A stretch of DNA of 61,925 bases from Sphingobacteriales bacterium. Lineage in GTDB: Bacteria; Bacteroidota; Bacteroidia; Chitinophagales; Chitinophagaceae. The translations under genes and the position numbers were made by a program. Below the pieces are notes generated by a model that was given only the letters and a program-made list of their open reading frames with translations, had not been told where the DNA came from and searched no databases. Of the stretch, positions 53,409 through 61,925 are shown piece after piece. The DNA lies in contig JACPOD010000090.1 in assembly GCA_016185185.1 (NCBI GenBank), positions 1 to 61,925 on the forward strand, written 5' to 3'. The stretch's first letter is position 1; each line of letters begins with the position of its first letter.

Positions 53409-54350
53409 CTAAAAAAATTTCATCAACACCTTGTATATCAATAAAAGCGGTGTTATTTCAAAGGCGCAAAGGTAGAGAAAAAAATGAAACCTGCTTACTT
53501 TAATATCTTTTTGTATGGGTGCATATGAGCGGATAAACCTGTAAACAAACATTGCACTAATCATTAATAATGAAAGCGTTAAACTTACATTTACTATTAT
53601 TAGCCGGGAAAATGCTATCAAAATAATAAATGGTACCAGGAGGATCCCTAAAACTTTATTGATCAAAAAAACTATAAAGATGTAAGTATCGACTGCTGTG
53701 CTAATACCAAATACCCATCCGGAGCCTTTTAAAACAATATATTTTAAAAGATAAAGCATACTTAATAAGCCAATACAAATACCCAATTGTTGCCACTTAT
53801 TCCCGGAAATATGCACATCATAGTGACTGATGAGTAAAAAAAGATACATACCAGCAGCAATAAAAAAGAAGATGTTAAATAAAAGAGCAGAAAGTTGGGA
53901 TTGCAACAATTGGTCACGAAGCTGGGTTTGTCTTAAAGTGGTTTTAAAAAAAAGTTTGAAAAGATTTGTAAAATATCTGATATATGATAATCGCAATAAT
54001 GCCATGAAAAACAAAACAGCAACAACTAAATAAAATAACCAGTCTTTTCGATCATTTATTTTTAGTTTTTCAATTTTATTGTCAGCATTTCTAAATATTC
54101 CATAAAAAAGGTTCGATTCAAGCGCCTTATTTTTATTAAAGCTGCTTACTGCTGACTTTATTGGAAAAACAAAATCTTTTTGATGAGCTGCTGAATCAGG
54201 AAAAGGTATTAAACTTTTAACAGTATCTGCAATTGGGCCAGCTGGAATAGAATCTTTTATTTGCGCTTTTACAGTTATTATAAAAAGTAAAAAGAATAAT
54301 ATAATTGTGTTTTTTTTCAATGCAGCAAAATTATTCAACTGAAATGACAA
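53409..54350 (-). CDS. DUF4271 membrane protein
   Basis: The 313-residue protein has an N-terminal export segment (NTIILFFLLFIITVKAQ) and a periplasmic stretch of about 60 residues. It then has six or seven hydrophobic helices (WLFYLVVAVLFFMALLRL, LLFNIFFFIAAGMYLFLLI, LGICIGLLSMLYLLKYIVL, IFIVFLINKVLGILLVPFIILIAF, SLTLSLLMISAMFVYRFI, FFLYLCAFEITPLLLIYKVLM). The last ends in the EITPLLLIYK motif typical of DUF4271. The function is unknown. It lies between an Omp85 gene and the HemD-like gene on one strand, an arrangement that suggests joint expression. Confidence 0.85.
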   Translation of the reverse strand: MSFQLNNFAALKKNTIILFFLLFIITVKAQIKDSIPAGPIADTVKSLIPFPDSAAHQKDFVFPIKSAVSSFNKNKALESNLFYGIFRNADNKIEKLKINDRKDWLFYLVVAVLFFMALLRLSYIRYFTNLFKLFFKTTLRQTQLRDQLLQSQLSALLFNIFFFIAAGMYLFLLISHYDVHISGNKWQQLGICIGLLSMLYLLKYIVLKGSGWVFGISTAVDTYIFIVFLINKVLGILLVPFIILIAFSRLIIVNVSLTLSLLMISAMFVYRFIRSYAPIQKDIKVSRFHFFLYLCAFEITPLLLIYKVLMKFF

Positions 54351-54362
54351 TAGTTGCCCGTT

Positions 54363-56159
54363 TTAAAAAAAGTTTATATACCCAAAATGAATTTTAGCTT
54401 GTCGAAGATTGAGGGGTAAATCATTTCTTTTACCTGTAGCAAAACTTATATTAAATAATCCGGCTTTAGTTTCAAACGCCATTCCAAAACCTGCACCAAT
54501 GAATGTATTATTTACATTGGCATACTGACTTTTGTTTCTTGCCCAGCCTAAATCTGTAAACCCAAAAAGAAATGAATTTTGTGCGATCAGGTACCTGTAC
54601 TCAATAGTAGATACAAAATACTGGGAAGCATATATACTTTCTTCATCAAACCCTCTCAACAAACGATACCCGCCTAATTGAAACAATTCATTCCGGAAAA
54701 TACCAGGACTTGCCAGCCAGCCAATATCAGCTGTTGTTTTTATTGTTCCTTGTTTCCCAATAGCAAAATAATGTGTTCCGGTAACATGTCCCCTAAAAAC
54801 ATAGGATTTTAGTTTAACCGAATCATATAAAGTAGCATAATTAAAAGTATTGTCACCAGCAATTTCTGTTATGGAATTATTTTTCTTCACTTTTCTTGTT
54901 CCGGTACTAATACTAAGTTTTAATTCATTTCCCCGTCGTGGATTGAAGCGGTAATTTGTATTATTTAGTTCATATTCTGCCAGCAGATTTACAGTACTTA
55001 CATCTGCCTGAAAGGGTAGCCGTTTACTAAACTTTACGGTATTTGTATCCACATCCAACAAAATAGTTCTAAAGTTTTGTATTAATAATTTACCTGTTTG
55101 TGTAGCCGAAAAACGATATTGTGTTCCTATTTGCAGGTTCACATTTACATAAGAGCTATCCTTTTTTAAAAGGTTAAAAGAAAAATCAAACCCAAAGGGG
55201 GACTTAAATAAATAAGGCTGTTGAAACCCTAACGAAAGCCTTGGAGATGAAGGCTGAATTTGTTGCCAATTAACTTTAATCGCTTCCCCACCACCAAACT
55301 GGTTTTGTAAGTTTAAATTAAAATCACCGGTAATAAGTAATTTTTTTTGCCCCGGAAATTGCTGACTTGATGGAAGAAAACCAACTAACCCATTAATCTG
55401 GCTGCTTCTTTTTTGTTTAAGGTACAGATTTATGACAGCCCCGCTTCCAAGCATTGCCATATCCCATGTTTTTTCCTCCTGTAGGTAAGGTAGCTGTTGT
55501 AATCGTGTACTTATTTGCTGAAGTTTATCTTTTTTATAGGAGCTGCCGTTCTTAATATCCAGAAATTGCTGAATGAAAAAATTATCAATTTTTACATTTC
55601 CAAACAACCGGATACTATCTATTTTATACACCGGACCTCTGTTAATCCTTAATAACCCACTTATTTTTTCCTCATCAAATAAAATACTATCCAGCCATAT
55701 ACTTGCAAAAGGATAACCATTCCCCTCGTAATAATTAAGAAGCTTTTGTTCAAGCGCCTGCAGTTGTTCTATATTTAAAGGTTGATTTAAGAATATTTTT
55801 TTCTGCAGGTTCATGGCATCAAATATTTTTTCTTCCCCGCTGTCAACCGTCAAACTGGCCCATTGATATTTTTTGCCAATATATAGCTTAATACTTGCTG
55901 ACGTTGAATCATACCATATACTATCCGTAGAGGATGAAACATACCCTTTTCCGTGCAACAAGGAGGTTATCTTAAAAATATAGGTTACACACTCATTTTG
56001 ATTTGGAAAACTATTTTCAAGGCCCAGTGAACTTATGCTGAAGGAACTATCTTTGTCAACAAGGTGATAGTGCAGCAAATAATTTTTCTGTCCATATCCT
56101 GTGGTATTGGACAGAAAAAAAATAATTAAATAAAAAACAATACACCTTTTTCTGAGCAT
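54363..56159 (-). CDS. Omp85/BamA-superfamily outer-membrane protein
   Basis: The 598-residue protein has a signal peptide (MLRKRCIVFYLIIFFLSNTTGYGQ, start at 56159). Two or three POTRA-like segments follow (INRGPVYKIDSIRLFGNVKIDNFFIQQFLDIKNGSSY at about residue 190). A C-terminal 16-strand barrel carries the lid-lock motif in QLGGYRLLRGFDEESIYASQY and ends FGYINFF with a terminal Phe. It is shorter than BamA (about 800 residues), so it is more likely a second Omp85 member (TamA- or FhaC-like) that inserts or exports particular proteins. The DUF4271 gene begins 12 bases after its stop. Confidence 0.85.
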   Translation of the reverse strand: MLRKRCIVFYLIIFFLSNTTGYGQKNYLLHYHLVDKDSSFSISSLGLENSFPNQNECVTYIFKITSLLHGKGYVSSSTDSIWYDSTSASIKLYIGKKYQWASLTVDSGEEKIFDAMNLQKKIFLNQPLNIEQLQALEQKLLNYYEGNGYPFASIWLDSILFDEEKISGLLRINRGPVYKIDSIRLFGNVKIDNFFIQQFLDIKNGSSYKKDKLQQISTRLQQLPYLQEEKTWDMAMLGSGAVINLYLKQKRSSQINGLVGFLPSSQQFPGQKKLLITGDFNLNLQNQFGGGEAIKVNWQQIQPSSPRLSLGFQQPYLFKSPFGFDFSFNLLKKDSSYVNVNLQIGTQYRFSATQTGKLLIQNFRTILLDVDTNTVKFSKRLPFQADVSTVNLLAEYELNNTNYRFNPRRGNELKLSISTGTRKVKKNNSITEIAGDNTFNYATLYDSVKLKSYVFRGHVTGTHYFAIGKQGTIKTTADIGWLASPGIFRNELFQLGGYRLLRGFDEESIYASQYFVSTIEYRYLIAQNSFLFGFTDLGWARNKSQYANVNNTFIGAGFGMAFETKAGLFNISFATGKRNDLPLNLRQAKIHFGYINFF

Positions 56160-56191
56160 AAACAGCAGCATAAAGATAACAAACACAATTA

Positions 56192-57316
56192 ATGGCCGGC
56201 ATTTATATTCATATTCCTTTTTGTAAGCAAGCTTGCCATTACTGCAATTTTCATTTCAGTACATCGCTAAAGTTTAAGAACGATTTTATCGATGCTTTAT
56301 TGAGAGAAATGGATTTACAAAAAAAATATTTGGGTAAAGAACAAATAAAAACAATTTATTTAGGTGGCGGCACGCCCAGTATTTTAACTTCAGAAGAAAT
56401 AAAAATCATTTTAGATAAGCTTTATTCAACTTTTCCGGTTGCATCGGGTGCCGAAATAAGCCTGGAAGCCAATCCCGATGATATCAACCCGCAAAAGCTA
56501 AAACAATGGAAGCAATCAGGCATCAACCGTTTTAGTATTGGTATACAATCGTTTTTTAATGAAGACCTTCAATGGATGAACAGGGTACATAACGCTTCAG
56601 ATGCGGAGAGATGTATAAAAGAGGTGAGAGAAGCTGGTTTTGAAAATTTTTCCATTGACCTGATTTATGGAGGACCCACGCTGAGCGATGAACACTGGCA
56701 GCAAAACATTACTAAAGCAATCACATTGAATGCGTCACATATATCCTGTTATGCTCTTACCGTGGAGCCCAAAACTGCCTTGGATAAATTAATCCAGGTA
56801 AAAAAGAAAGAACAGGTTGATCCCGAAAAACAGGCTCTACATTTTCTTTTTTTAATGAAAGCTTTGCGCAATGCTGGTTACGAGCATTATGAGATCTCCA
56901 ATTTTGCAAAACCGGGTTACAGAAGTATGCATAACAGTAGTTACTGGAAAGGAGAATCGTATTTGGGTTTGGGCCCATCGGCCCATTCGTTTAATGGCAA
57001 CACCAGACAATGGAATGTTTCCAATAATGCTTTATACATTCAATCGCTTAAAAAGAATGAACTGAATTTTGAAGCAGAAGTATTAACTGTTACGCAACAA
57101 TTGAATGAATACATTATGACATCCCTAAGAACAATGGAAGGATTAAACTTAATACATGTAAAAAAGAAATATGGAGAAGCTTACAGCAACAAAATATTAA
57201 CCGTTACCGGCACCGGCAAATATAAATCCGGGTTGATTAACTTTAATGATACTTTATTTTTAACGGATGAAGGAAAACTTTTTGCAGATGGAATTGCTGC
57301 AGATCTGTTTTTTTAA
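56192..57316 (+). CDS. hemW: HemW-like radical SAM protein (heme chaperone family)
   Basis: The 374-residue protein begins MAGIYIHIPFCKQACHYCNFHFS with the C-x3-C-x2-C radical SAM cluster. It has YLGGGTPSIL, EANPDDINPQKLKQWKQSGINRFSIGIQSF, SIDLIYGGP, YEHYEISNFAKPGYRSMHNSSYWKGESYLGLGPSAHSF. The NSSYW and GPSAHSF blocks and the absence of the HemN N-terminal segment identify HemW rather than coproporphyrinogen oxidase. It delivers heme to acceptor proteins. Divergent from the Omp85 gene with about 30 bases between them. Confidence 0.9.
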   Translation: MAGIYIHIPFCKQACHYCNFHFSTSLKFKNDFIDALLREMDLQKKYLGKEQIKTIYLGGGTPSILTSEEIKIILDKLYSTFPVASGAEISLEANPDDINPQKLKQWKQSGINRFSIGIQSFFNEDLQWMNRVHNASDAERCIKEVREAGFENFSIDLIYGGPTLSDEHWQQNITKAITLNASHISCYALTVEPKTALDKLIQVKKKEQVDPEKQALHFLFLMKALRNAGYEHYEISNFAKPGYRSMHNSSYWKGESYLGLGPSAHSFNGNTRQWNVSNNALYIQSLKKNELNFEAEVLTVTQQLNEYIMTSLRTMEGLNLIHVKKKYGEAYSNKILTVTGTGKYKSGLINFNDTLFLTDEGKLFADGIAADLFF

Positions 57317-57319
57317 TGC

Positions 57320-57427
57320 CTAATGGTTTACGCGGTGACGAATTACTTTTATTATTTCTCCAATGGCAAGAATGCAAACCATTATTATAATGGCCGTAGC
57401 ACTGAAATTATTGTAGGAGAAAGGCAT
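57320..57427 (-). CDS. Possible 35-residue single-helix membrane peptide
   Basis: From the ATG at 57427 the frame reads MPFSYNNFSATAIIIMVCIL and continues AIGEIIKVIRHRVNH to a TAG at 57322-57320. One hydrophobic helix (ATAIIIMVCILAIGEII) is followed by a basic tail, a sensible topology for a small membrane peptide. It fills a 237-base gap between hemW and gpsA, and a near-consensus TAACTTTA box lies upstream. No homologue is known to me; it may be chance. Confidence 0.4.
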   Translation of the reverse strand: MPFSYNNFSATAIIIMVCILAIGEIIKVIRHRVNH

Positions 57428-57553
57428 GGTTTAAACTTTTTACATTCTTAAAACCCACACTTCCTTTTCACGATATAAAGTTAGTAAATACCAGCAGCAT
57501 ATTTGTCTTTTAGCAGATAAAGGGGTGTTAATAGTTATAAACCTGATTAAATA

Positions 57554-58606
57554 TCAGATAAGCGTTTCTTCAATTTGCTTAAAGCCCTGTTTCGGACTAA
57601 GGTTTTCCCATAGAATACGATATACCGTTTCAGCAATGGGCATTTCAACCTTTTCTTTTTCATTAATAATATAGATACAACGGCTGGCATTATATCCTTC
57701 GGCCACCATATTCAATTCCAATTGGGCCGATTTTACACTATATCCCTTCCCTATCATATTGCCAAATGTGCGGTTTCGGCTAAACAAAGAGTAGCAGGTA
57801 ACCAGCAGATCGCCCAAATAAACTGAAGCTGCATAGTTTGCCGATTTTTTTAATGGTATGATAGTTTGAACACCCGGAATAATTTCATGGTGAATACCTA
57901 CTTCCATATTTCTTACTCCTACCGTTCTTAAAAAACCGGCCATTTCATCTGCTGCATTTGCAATTAACACACTTAAAAAATTATCACCGTATTCTAATCC
58001 ATGAGCAATACCGGCTGCTAATGCATAAATATTTTTCAATACCGCAGCAAACTGTACTCCAAATACATCATCATTAATTACTGTATTGAGATATTCTGTT
58101 TTAAACTGATGTGTTATCTCCTGCGTAAGTTTTTCGTTAATGCCGGAGAAAGTGAGATAAGAAAGCTTCTCTGCAGCCACCTCTTCAGCATGGCAGGGAC
58201 CCATGATGCAATAATAATTTTCCAGCGGAAAATTAAATTCTTGTTTCAGATAGTCATTTACCAGCAATACCTGTTCGGGCATAATACCTTTTACGGCTGA
58301 TATGATCTTTTTCCCTTCAAAAATATTTCTGGGCAATACGCTAAGTGTATCATGTATATAAGAAGAAGGTATTGCTAAAACAAGAAACTCCGAACGGGCA
58401 ATTGTTTCTTCAATTCTGGCACTCAAATTTAATTTTGCAGTATCAAAATATACTGAACTCAGGTAATTAGGATTGTGATGGCGTTTAGCAATATGTTCTG
58501 CCATTTGTTGTGACCGTACAAACCAGTTAATAGTATTTTCATTAGCCACTAATAACTTAGCCAATGCTGTTGCAAAACTTCCGCTACCTAATACACCAAA
58601 TTGCAT
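57554..58606 (-). CDS. gpsA: NAD(P)+-dependent glycerol-3-phosphate dehydrogenase
   Basis: Makes sn-glycerol-3-phosphate for phospholipid synthesis. The 350-residue protein has the dinucleotide motif FGVLGSGSFATALAKLL, SAVKGIMPEQ, CIMGPCHAEEVA, the catalytic lysine in FAAVLKNIYALAAGIAHGLEYGDN, and GDLLVTCYSLFSRNRTFG. SVKSAQLELNMVAEGYNASRCIYII closes the conserved part. Its usual length is 330-350. It follows the adaptor gene on the same strand, but a terminator separates them. Confidence 0.94.
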   Translation of the reverse strand: MQFGVLGSGSFATALAKLLVANENTINWFVRSQQMAEHIAKRHHNPNYLSSVYFDTAKLNLSARIEETIARSEFLVLAIPSSYIHDTLSVLPRNIFEGKKIISAVKGIMPEQVLLVNDYLKQEFNFPLENYYCIMGPCHAEEVAAEKLSYLTFSGINEKLTQEITHQFKTEYLNTVINDDVFGVQFAAVLKNIYALAAGIAHGLEYGDNFLSVLIANAADEMAGFLRTVGVRNMEVGIHHEIIPGVQTIIPLKKSANYAASVYLGDLLVTCYSLFSRNRTFGNMIGKGYSVKSAQLELNMVAEGYNASRCIYIINEKEKVEMPIAETVYRILWENLSPKQGFKQIEETLI

Positions 58607-58647
58607 TCGTGAGAGATTTTTAACCTGCTGGTTTTTGTAAAAATAAA

Positions 58648-58676
58648 AAAGCGATGAAGAAATCCTTCACCGCTTT
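58648..58676 (-). terminator. Terminator after the efflux adaptor gene
   Basis: AAAGCGATGAAG (58648-58659) pairs with CTTCACCGCTTT (58665-58676) with one mismatch and a five-base loop. The minus strand continues with TTTTTTATTTTT. Confidence 0.85.
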
Positions 58677-58693
58677 GACTTTATTTTTAAAAT

Positions 58694-60082
58694 TTATTTC
58701 TTAATGTCATATAGCTTGTCTTTTGGCACCACTTTTACTTTTTCTTTATCCTTTAATGTTTTGGCAATAGCATTATAGGGCCCACTAACCACTTCGTCCC
58801 CTTCTTTTAAACCATCTGAAACTTCAATATATTCATTATCCTGGATACCAGTCTTAATTTTTACTCTTTTAACGGTTCCATCCTGCTGATAAACAAACAC
58901 CACCACATCCAAATCATCTGCATTTACAACTTTAGAGTCAGTTTCATTTCCCTGTGCTTTTTCTTTTTCCTTTCTTTCTTTTGCTTCTACTTTTGATTTT
59001 TCGTCCTCTTTTTCTCTTGTTGCTACGGATAGTATTGGTACAGCTACCACATTTGCGGCAGTTCTTGTTTTTATATCAGCATTGGCACTCATGCCGGGGC
59101 GGAAAGGAAATGCTTTTTTTGCCTTAGTGCTTTCAATGAGGTCGAGATAAGAATTTTTATCGAGCCTGATGCGAACTTCATAATTTGTAACATCCGTAGA
59201 GGAAGCCGAGCTTAATGCGTTACTGCTTAAACTTTTACTGGTGCTGGCAATTTGTGTCACTACGCCTTTAAATTTCCGGTCATTATAGGCATCTACTTCC
59301 ACATCAGCACTATCACCCAGTTTTACTTTTGGTATATCATTTTCACCTACATCTACCCTTACTTCTATTTTATCCATGTCAGCAATCCGCATCATTTCTG
59401 TACCTACATTAAAGCTATTACCCGCCACTCTTTCACCCTTTTTTACTGCTAATAATGATACCACTCCATCCATAGGGGCTACGATAGTAGTCCGGCCCAA
59501 ATCCTTATTGGCCTTTTGTAATTGTGCCTGTGCACTTTGAACGGCAGCCTGACCGCCTTTTATTCCTTTTAAAGCCGCATTATAATCTGCCTGTGCTGTT
59601 TTATACGCCTGGTCGGCTGTTTCAAATTCAGCTTTTGAAATTACCTTCTCATCCACCAATTGTTTTTGACGGTCATACGTGATTTTTGCCTGGTCCAGTC
59701 TTGCTTTAAAAGCTTCTAAAGCTGCTGAAGAATTTTCCACCTGTGCCGATTGCTGGTTAACAATTGCTGCTGCCTGGTCACGTTGTGAGTTATAGATATC
59801 AGCATAAATTCTCGCCACTACCTGGCCCCTGTGTACACTGTCTCCTTCTGCAACGGTTAATTCAGTTATTTCACCACTTACGTCAGGACTTACTTTTACT
59901 TCAATTTCAGGGTATATCTTTCCATTAGCCGTAACGGTTTCCACGATTGTTTTCCGGGCTACCTTTTCTGTAGAAACTTTAAAGCCTTCTTCTTTACCAA
60001 TGGCTCCCGATTTTTTTAACATCACCAGTGCGATAATTACTACCAGCAGTATGCCTATTATCCACCATAATTTTTTGCTCAT
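58694..60082 (-). CDS. MacA/RND-type periplasmic efflux adaptor
   Basis: The 462-residue protein has one membrane anchor (LWWIIGILLVVIIALVMLK), then lipoyl and barrel parts: TVTANGKIYPEIEVKVSPDVSGEITELTVAEGDSVHRGQVV. A helical hairpin of about 110 residues follows, then the second lipoyl half (TTIVAPMDGVVSLLAVKKGERVAG), RPGMSANADIKT, and a membrane-proximal domain interrupted by a highly charged Lys/Glu-rich insert (residues about 345-385). The upstream gene is tolC-like, but no inner-membrane pump follows: the transcript ends in a terminator before gpsA. The permease must be encoded elsewhere. Confidence 0.9.
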   Translation of the reverse strand: MSKKLWWIIGILLVVIIALVMLKKSGAIGKEEGFKVSTEKVARKTIVETVTANGKIYPEIEVKVSPDVSGEITELTVAEGDSVHRGQVVARIYADIYNSQRDQAAAIVNQQSAQVENSSAALEAFKARLDQAKITYDRQKQLVDEKVISKAEFETADQAYKTAQADYNAALKGIKGGQAAVQSAQAQLQKANKDLGRTTIVAPMDGVVSLLAVKKGERVAGNSFNVGTEMMRIADMDKIEVRVDVGENDIPKVKLGDSADVEVDAYNDRKFKGVVTQIASTSKSLSSNALSSASSTDVTNYEVRIRLDKNSYLDLIESTKAKKAFPFRPGMSANADIKTRTAANVVAVPILSVATREKEDEKSKVEAKERKEKEKAQGNETDSKVVNADDLDVVVFVYQQDGTVKRVKIKTGIQDNEYIEVSDGLKEGDEVVSGPYNAIAKTLKDKEKVKVVPKDKLYDIKK

Positions 60083-60116
60083 ATCAGTATATAATTTGTC
60101 TTTGTATAAAATAACT

Positions 60117-61577
60117 TTATTCCAGGCGCAGCCCCTGGCCTTTATAAAATTCCAGCACTTTCATTTTAAAAATATAATCATAGTGAGAGGTTGCTAAATC
60201 CAACTTCGCTTTTAAAAGATTATTCTGGTTAGTGATCAGATCAAGTGTTGAAAGCAAACCAAGTTCATATCTTTTTACCGACAGGTCATATGTCCTTTGC
60301 GCAACATCCACCGCTTTTTTATTTGCATTGAATTTCTCTAACGCTGCAACGGCTGCCTGGTAAGCCTGGTAAATGTCCTGCTTAAGTTTTGTATCAGATT
60401 GTTCTTTTGTTAACGCAAGGTTTTGCAAATTCAATTTTGCCCGTTCAATCTGGCTTCTTGTCTGTCCGCCATTTAATATTGGAATACTTATTTGAATGCC
60501 GATATTCTGGCCGAAATTTCGGTTCAGTTGTGTACCCCATCCATCCCACTGTTCAAAAAATGCATTTTTACGAGTGCTTAAAGAAAAATCAGGCTGCTTA
60601 ACATCATATAAAGTACCGCTTACATCCGCTTTTAAGGATGTGGGCGAAAACAGCCCCGTAGGTAATGCTATTTTATACTTATTGGCATTAGCAAATCTTG
60701 TATTCAATCCTGCAAAACCAGTTAATGTGGGGTACTTTAATGCCGTTACGGATTTAAAAGCTGCATTCAAAGCTTTTAACCTTAATTCATTTGCCTGTTG
60801 GGCCGGTTGGGTAGTAAGTGCCTGTTTATATACAGCATCCGGTTGCATATCACCCAGGGTGTACACCGGAATTTTATCAATGAAAGCTATGTATGTATCA
60901 AAAGGTGTGGCAGCATCTAAATTCATTTGGGCTTTTAACTGAAGTAAATTTAGTTGCTCGTTGGTTTGTGCTGAAACAAGGGTTGAACTGTCTCTTGCTA
61001 ATTGTGCTTCCAGCTCCAATGCATTTAATTCTGGCAGTGTGCCCGCATTCACTTTTCGCCTTGTATTGGTTAATTGCGCCAGAGTTTGAGAAACCTGAAC
61101 TTCTGCAATATTTACCTGTTCTTTGGTCAACAGCGTTTGTAAAAAAGAGGTTGCCACTGCCAGGGCTATATCGTTTTTTGTCTTTTCAACATCCGTCAAT
61201 GCCGCTTTTACATTGTACTTATTGGATAAAATATCGTATTTGATACGGTTCCAGTTGAAAATAGTTACGTTAGCGTTGAGATTATAATTTTGAAATAATT
61301 GCTGCTGTGTGGTAAATAAGTTTGTGGTAGGATCAATAGAACGGCCAAACTGGTAACCCGTACTGTTGGTGAAATTTAAATTAGGTTGTTGCTGCCATTT
61401 ACTTTGCTTTGAAGTTAATTCAGCAAAACGGGCCTGAACATCTGCCTGTTTTACGCTAACATTATTACTCATGGCGTATTCCACACATTTCCTTAAATCC
61501 CACCTGGTATCCTGAGCGTAAACAGATAAGGCTATGCAAAAAAATAATGCTGTAAAAATGCTTTTCCGGGTGTTCAT
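60117..61577 (-). CDS. TolC-family outer-membrane efflux channel (second copy)
   Basis: The 486-residue protein (ATG at 61577, MNTRKSIFTALFFCIALSVYAQ signal peptide) has two repeats: WDLRKCVEYAMSNNVSVKQADVQARFAELTSKQSKWQQQPNLNFTNSTGYQFGRSIDP, and ELRLKALNAAFKSVTALKYPTLTGFAGLNTRFAN. FGQNIGIQISIPILNGGQTRSQIERAKL and the C-terminal helix complete the fold. The GRSIDPTTNLF signature is typical of TolC proteins paired with MacA-type adaptors in Bacteroidota. The adaptor gene starts 34 bases downstream. Confidence 0.92.
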   Translation of the reverse strand: MNTRKSIFTALFFCIALSVYAQDTRWDLRKCVEYAMSNNVSVKQADVQARFAELTSKQSKWQQQPNLNFTNSTGYQFGRSIDPTTNLFTTQQQLFQNYNLNANVTIFNWNRIKYDILSNKYNVKAALTDVEKTKNDIALAVATSFLQTLLTKEQVNIAEVQVSQTLAQLTNTRRKVNAGTLPELNALELEAQLARDSSTLVSAQTNEQLNLLQLKAQMNLDAATPFDTYIAFIDKIPVYTLGDMQPDAVYKQALTTQPAQQANELRLKALNAAFKSVTALKYPTLTGFAGLNTRFANANKYKIALPTGLFSPTSLKADVSGTLYDVKQPDFSLSTRKNAFFEQWDGWGTQLNRNFGQNIGIQISIPILNGGQTRSQIERAKLNLQNLALTKEQSDTKLKQDIYQAYQAAVAALEKFNANKKAVDVAQRTYDLSVKRYELGLLSTLDLITNQNNLLKAKLDLATSHYDYIFKMKVLEFYKGQGLRLE

Positions 61578-61581
61578 GTGA

Positions 61582-61589
61582 CAAAAATA
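61582..61589 (-). promoter_or_regulatory. Possible promoter box of the second tolC-like gene
   Basis: TATTTTTG on the minus strand ends only four bases before the ATG at 61577. If used, the transcript would be leaderless. No TTG lies at the standard distance, so confidence is low. Confidence 0.3.
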
Positions 61590-61673
61590 TGACTTCAATT
61601 ACCGAAAATATTCATTTTTAGGTAACGAGCAGGAAAACTTGGATGAAATATTTTATTGGCTGATTAAAGGGAA

Positions 61674-61925
61674 TTATCCCATCTTTTCAAAAGCCTGTTC
61701 CAAATCTTTAATCAAATATTCTGCTTCTTCCAGCCCCACATAAATCCTCACCATACGGTGAACTTCGTTGGATGGTCTGAAATGTTCCGGTCTCATTCCT
61801 GCACACTTGGGCATGGCGAGACTTTCATGTCCGCCCCAGCTAACTGCCATTACTATATGTTGCAGGTTTTCGCAAAAAAATACAATTTGCTCCATTCGCT
61901 CCGCTTTGACAACGATTGTAAACAA
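61674..61925 (-). CDS. C-terminal part of a Cys/Met-metabolism PLP enzyme, cut by the window edge
   Basis: The last 83 residues match the C-terminus of cystathionine gamma-synthase/beta-lyase or methionine gamma-lyase: IVMAVSWGGHESLAMPKCAGMRP, then VHRMVRIYVGLEEAEYLIKDLEQAFEKM. The PLP lysine and the start lie beyond the right edge, so the exact enzyme cannot be named. Transcribed toward the tolC-adaptor pair. Confidence 0.82.
   Translation of the reverse strand: MFTIVVKAERMEQIVFFCENLQHIVMAVSWGGHESLAMPKCAGMRPEHFRPSNEVHRMVRIYVGLEEAEYLIKDLEQAFEKMG

Overview
The window reads as chromosomal DNA of a Bacteroidota bacterium, most likely of the Chitinophagaceae or a close relative. The evidence is the gliding/type IX secretion set gldK-gldL-gldM-gldN plus gldB, paired DUF1501/DUF1800 genes, DUF4271 and DUF4783 proteins, many outer-membrane beta-barrels, and promoters of the Bacteroidota type (TTG, about 20 bases, TAnnTTTG) in front of many genes. 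No rRNA, tRNA, CRISPR array, phage or classical insertion sequence was recognised. No gene-free stretch exceeds 300 bases.

Layout. 1-4.4 kb: a partial gene, a small unknown protein, gyrB, a MORN-repeat protein and an AraC-type regulator with a cysteine cluster. 4.5-9.4 kb: a TetR-controlled tripartite efflux operon (TolC, EmrA-like, EmrB-like) with a 34-bp palindromic operator over its own promoter. 9.4-20.6 kb: a nearly complete C5-type heme pathway. hemA-hemC-hemD-hemE-hemF-hemB-hemL are on the minus strand, hemH and hemJ diverge from hemA, and hemN converges on hemJ; only glutamyl-tRNA formation is missing. 20.8-29.5 kb: two outer-membrane proteins (one FecA-like TonB receptor), a glycosyltransferase, DUF1501/DUF1800, an AlkB-type hydroxylase and a cytochrome c gene with a nonsense codon. 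29.5-45.1 kb: housekeeping genes (serS, nadE, gldB, a desaturase, apaG, SUI1, nadC, gpmI, an ECF sigma factor, uvrC). 45.4-50.3 kb: gldK-L-M-N. 50.4-61.9 kb: a DUF255 thioredoxin-like protein, a second HemD-like protein, DUF4271, an Omp85 protein, hemW, gpsA, an RND-type adaptor with TolC, and a truncated PLP enzyme.

The most unusual signal is a set of short inverted-repeat elements concentrated in the heme cluster. Family B consists of 7-bp units (GTSAATR) in facing arrays. One copy (18135-18623) encloses a gene for a four-helix-bundle protein of the 23S rRNA intervening-sequence (IVP/S23) type. Three 'empty' copies lie between hemD and hemE, inside hemC (translated in frame), and between hemJ and hemN. 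Family A has GC-rich CCCC-TTTA-GGGG termini about 70-145 bp apart. One copy is a 144-bp (48-codon) in-frame insertion in hemF, another supplies the hemF start and the hemE stop, and others sit against start codons of emrB, hemB, nadE and the DUF1501 gene. A third, 16-bp palindrome is inserted in frame in a GNAT gene. Neighbouring genes repeatedly take stop codons, start codons or terminal peptides from these repeats.

Two exported-protein genes (near 20.8 and 29.4 kb) carry an in-frame stop inside the signal peptide, one exactly where the lipobox cysteine should be.
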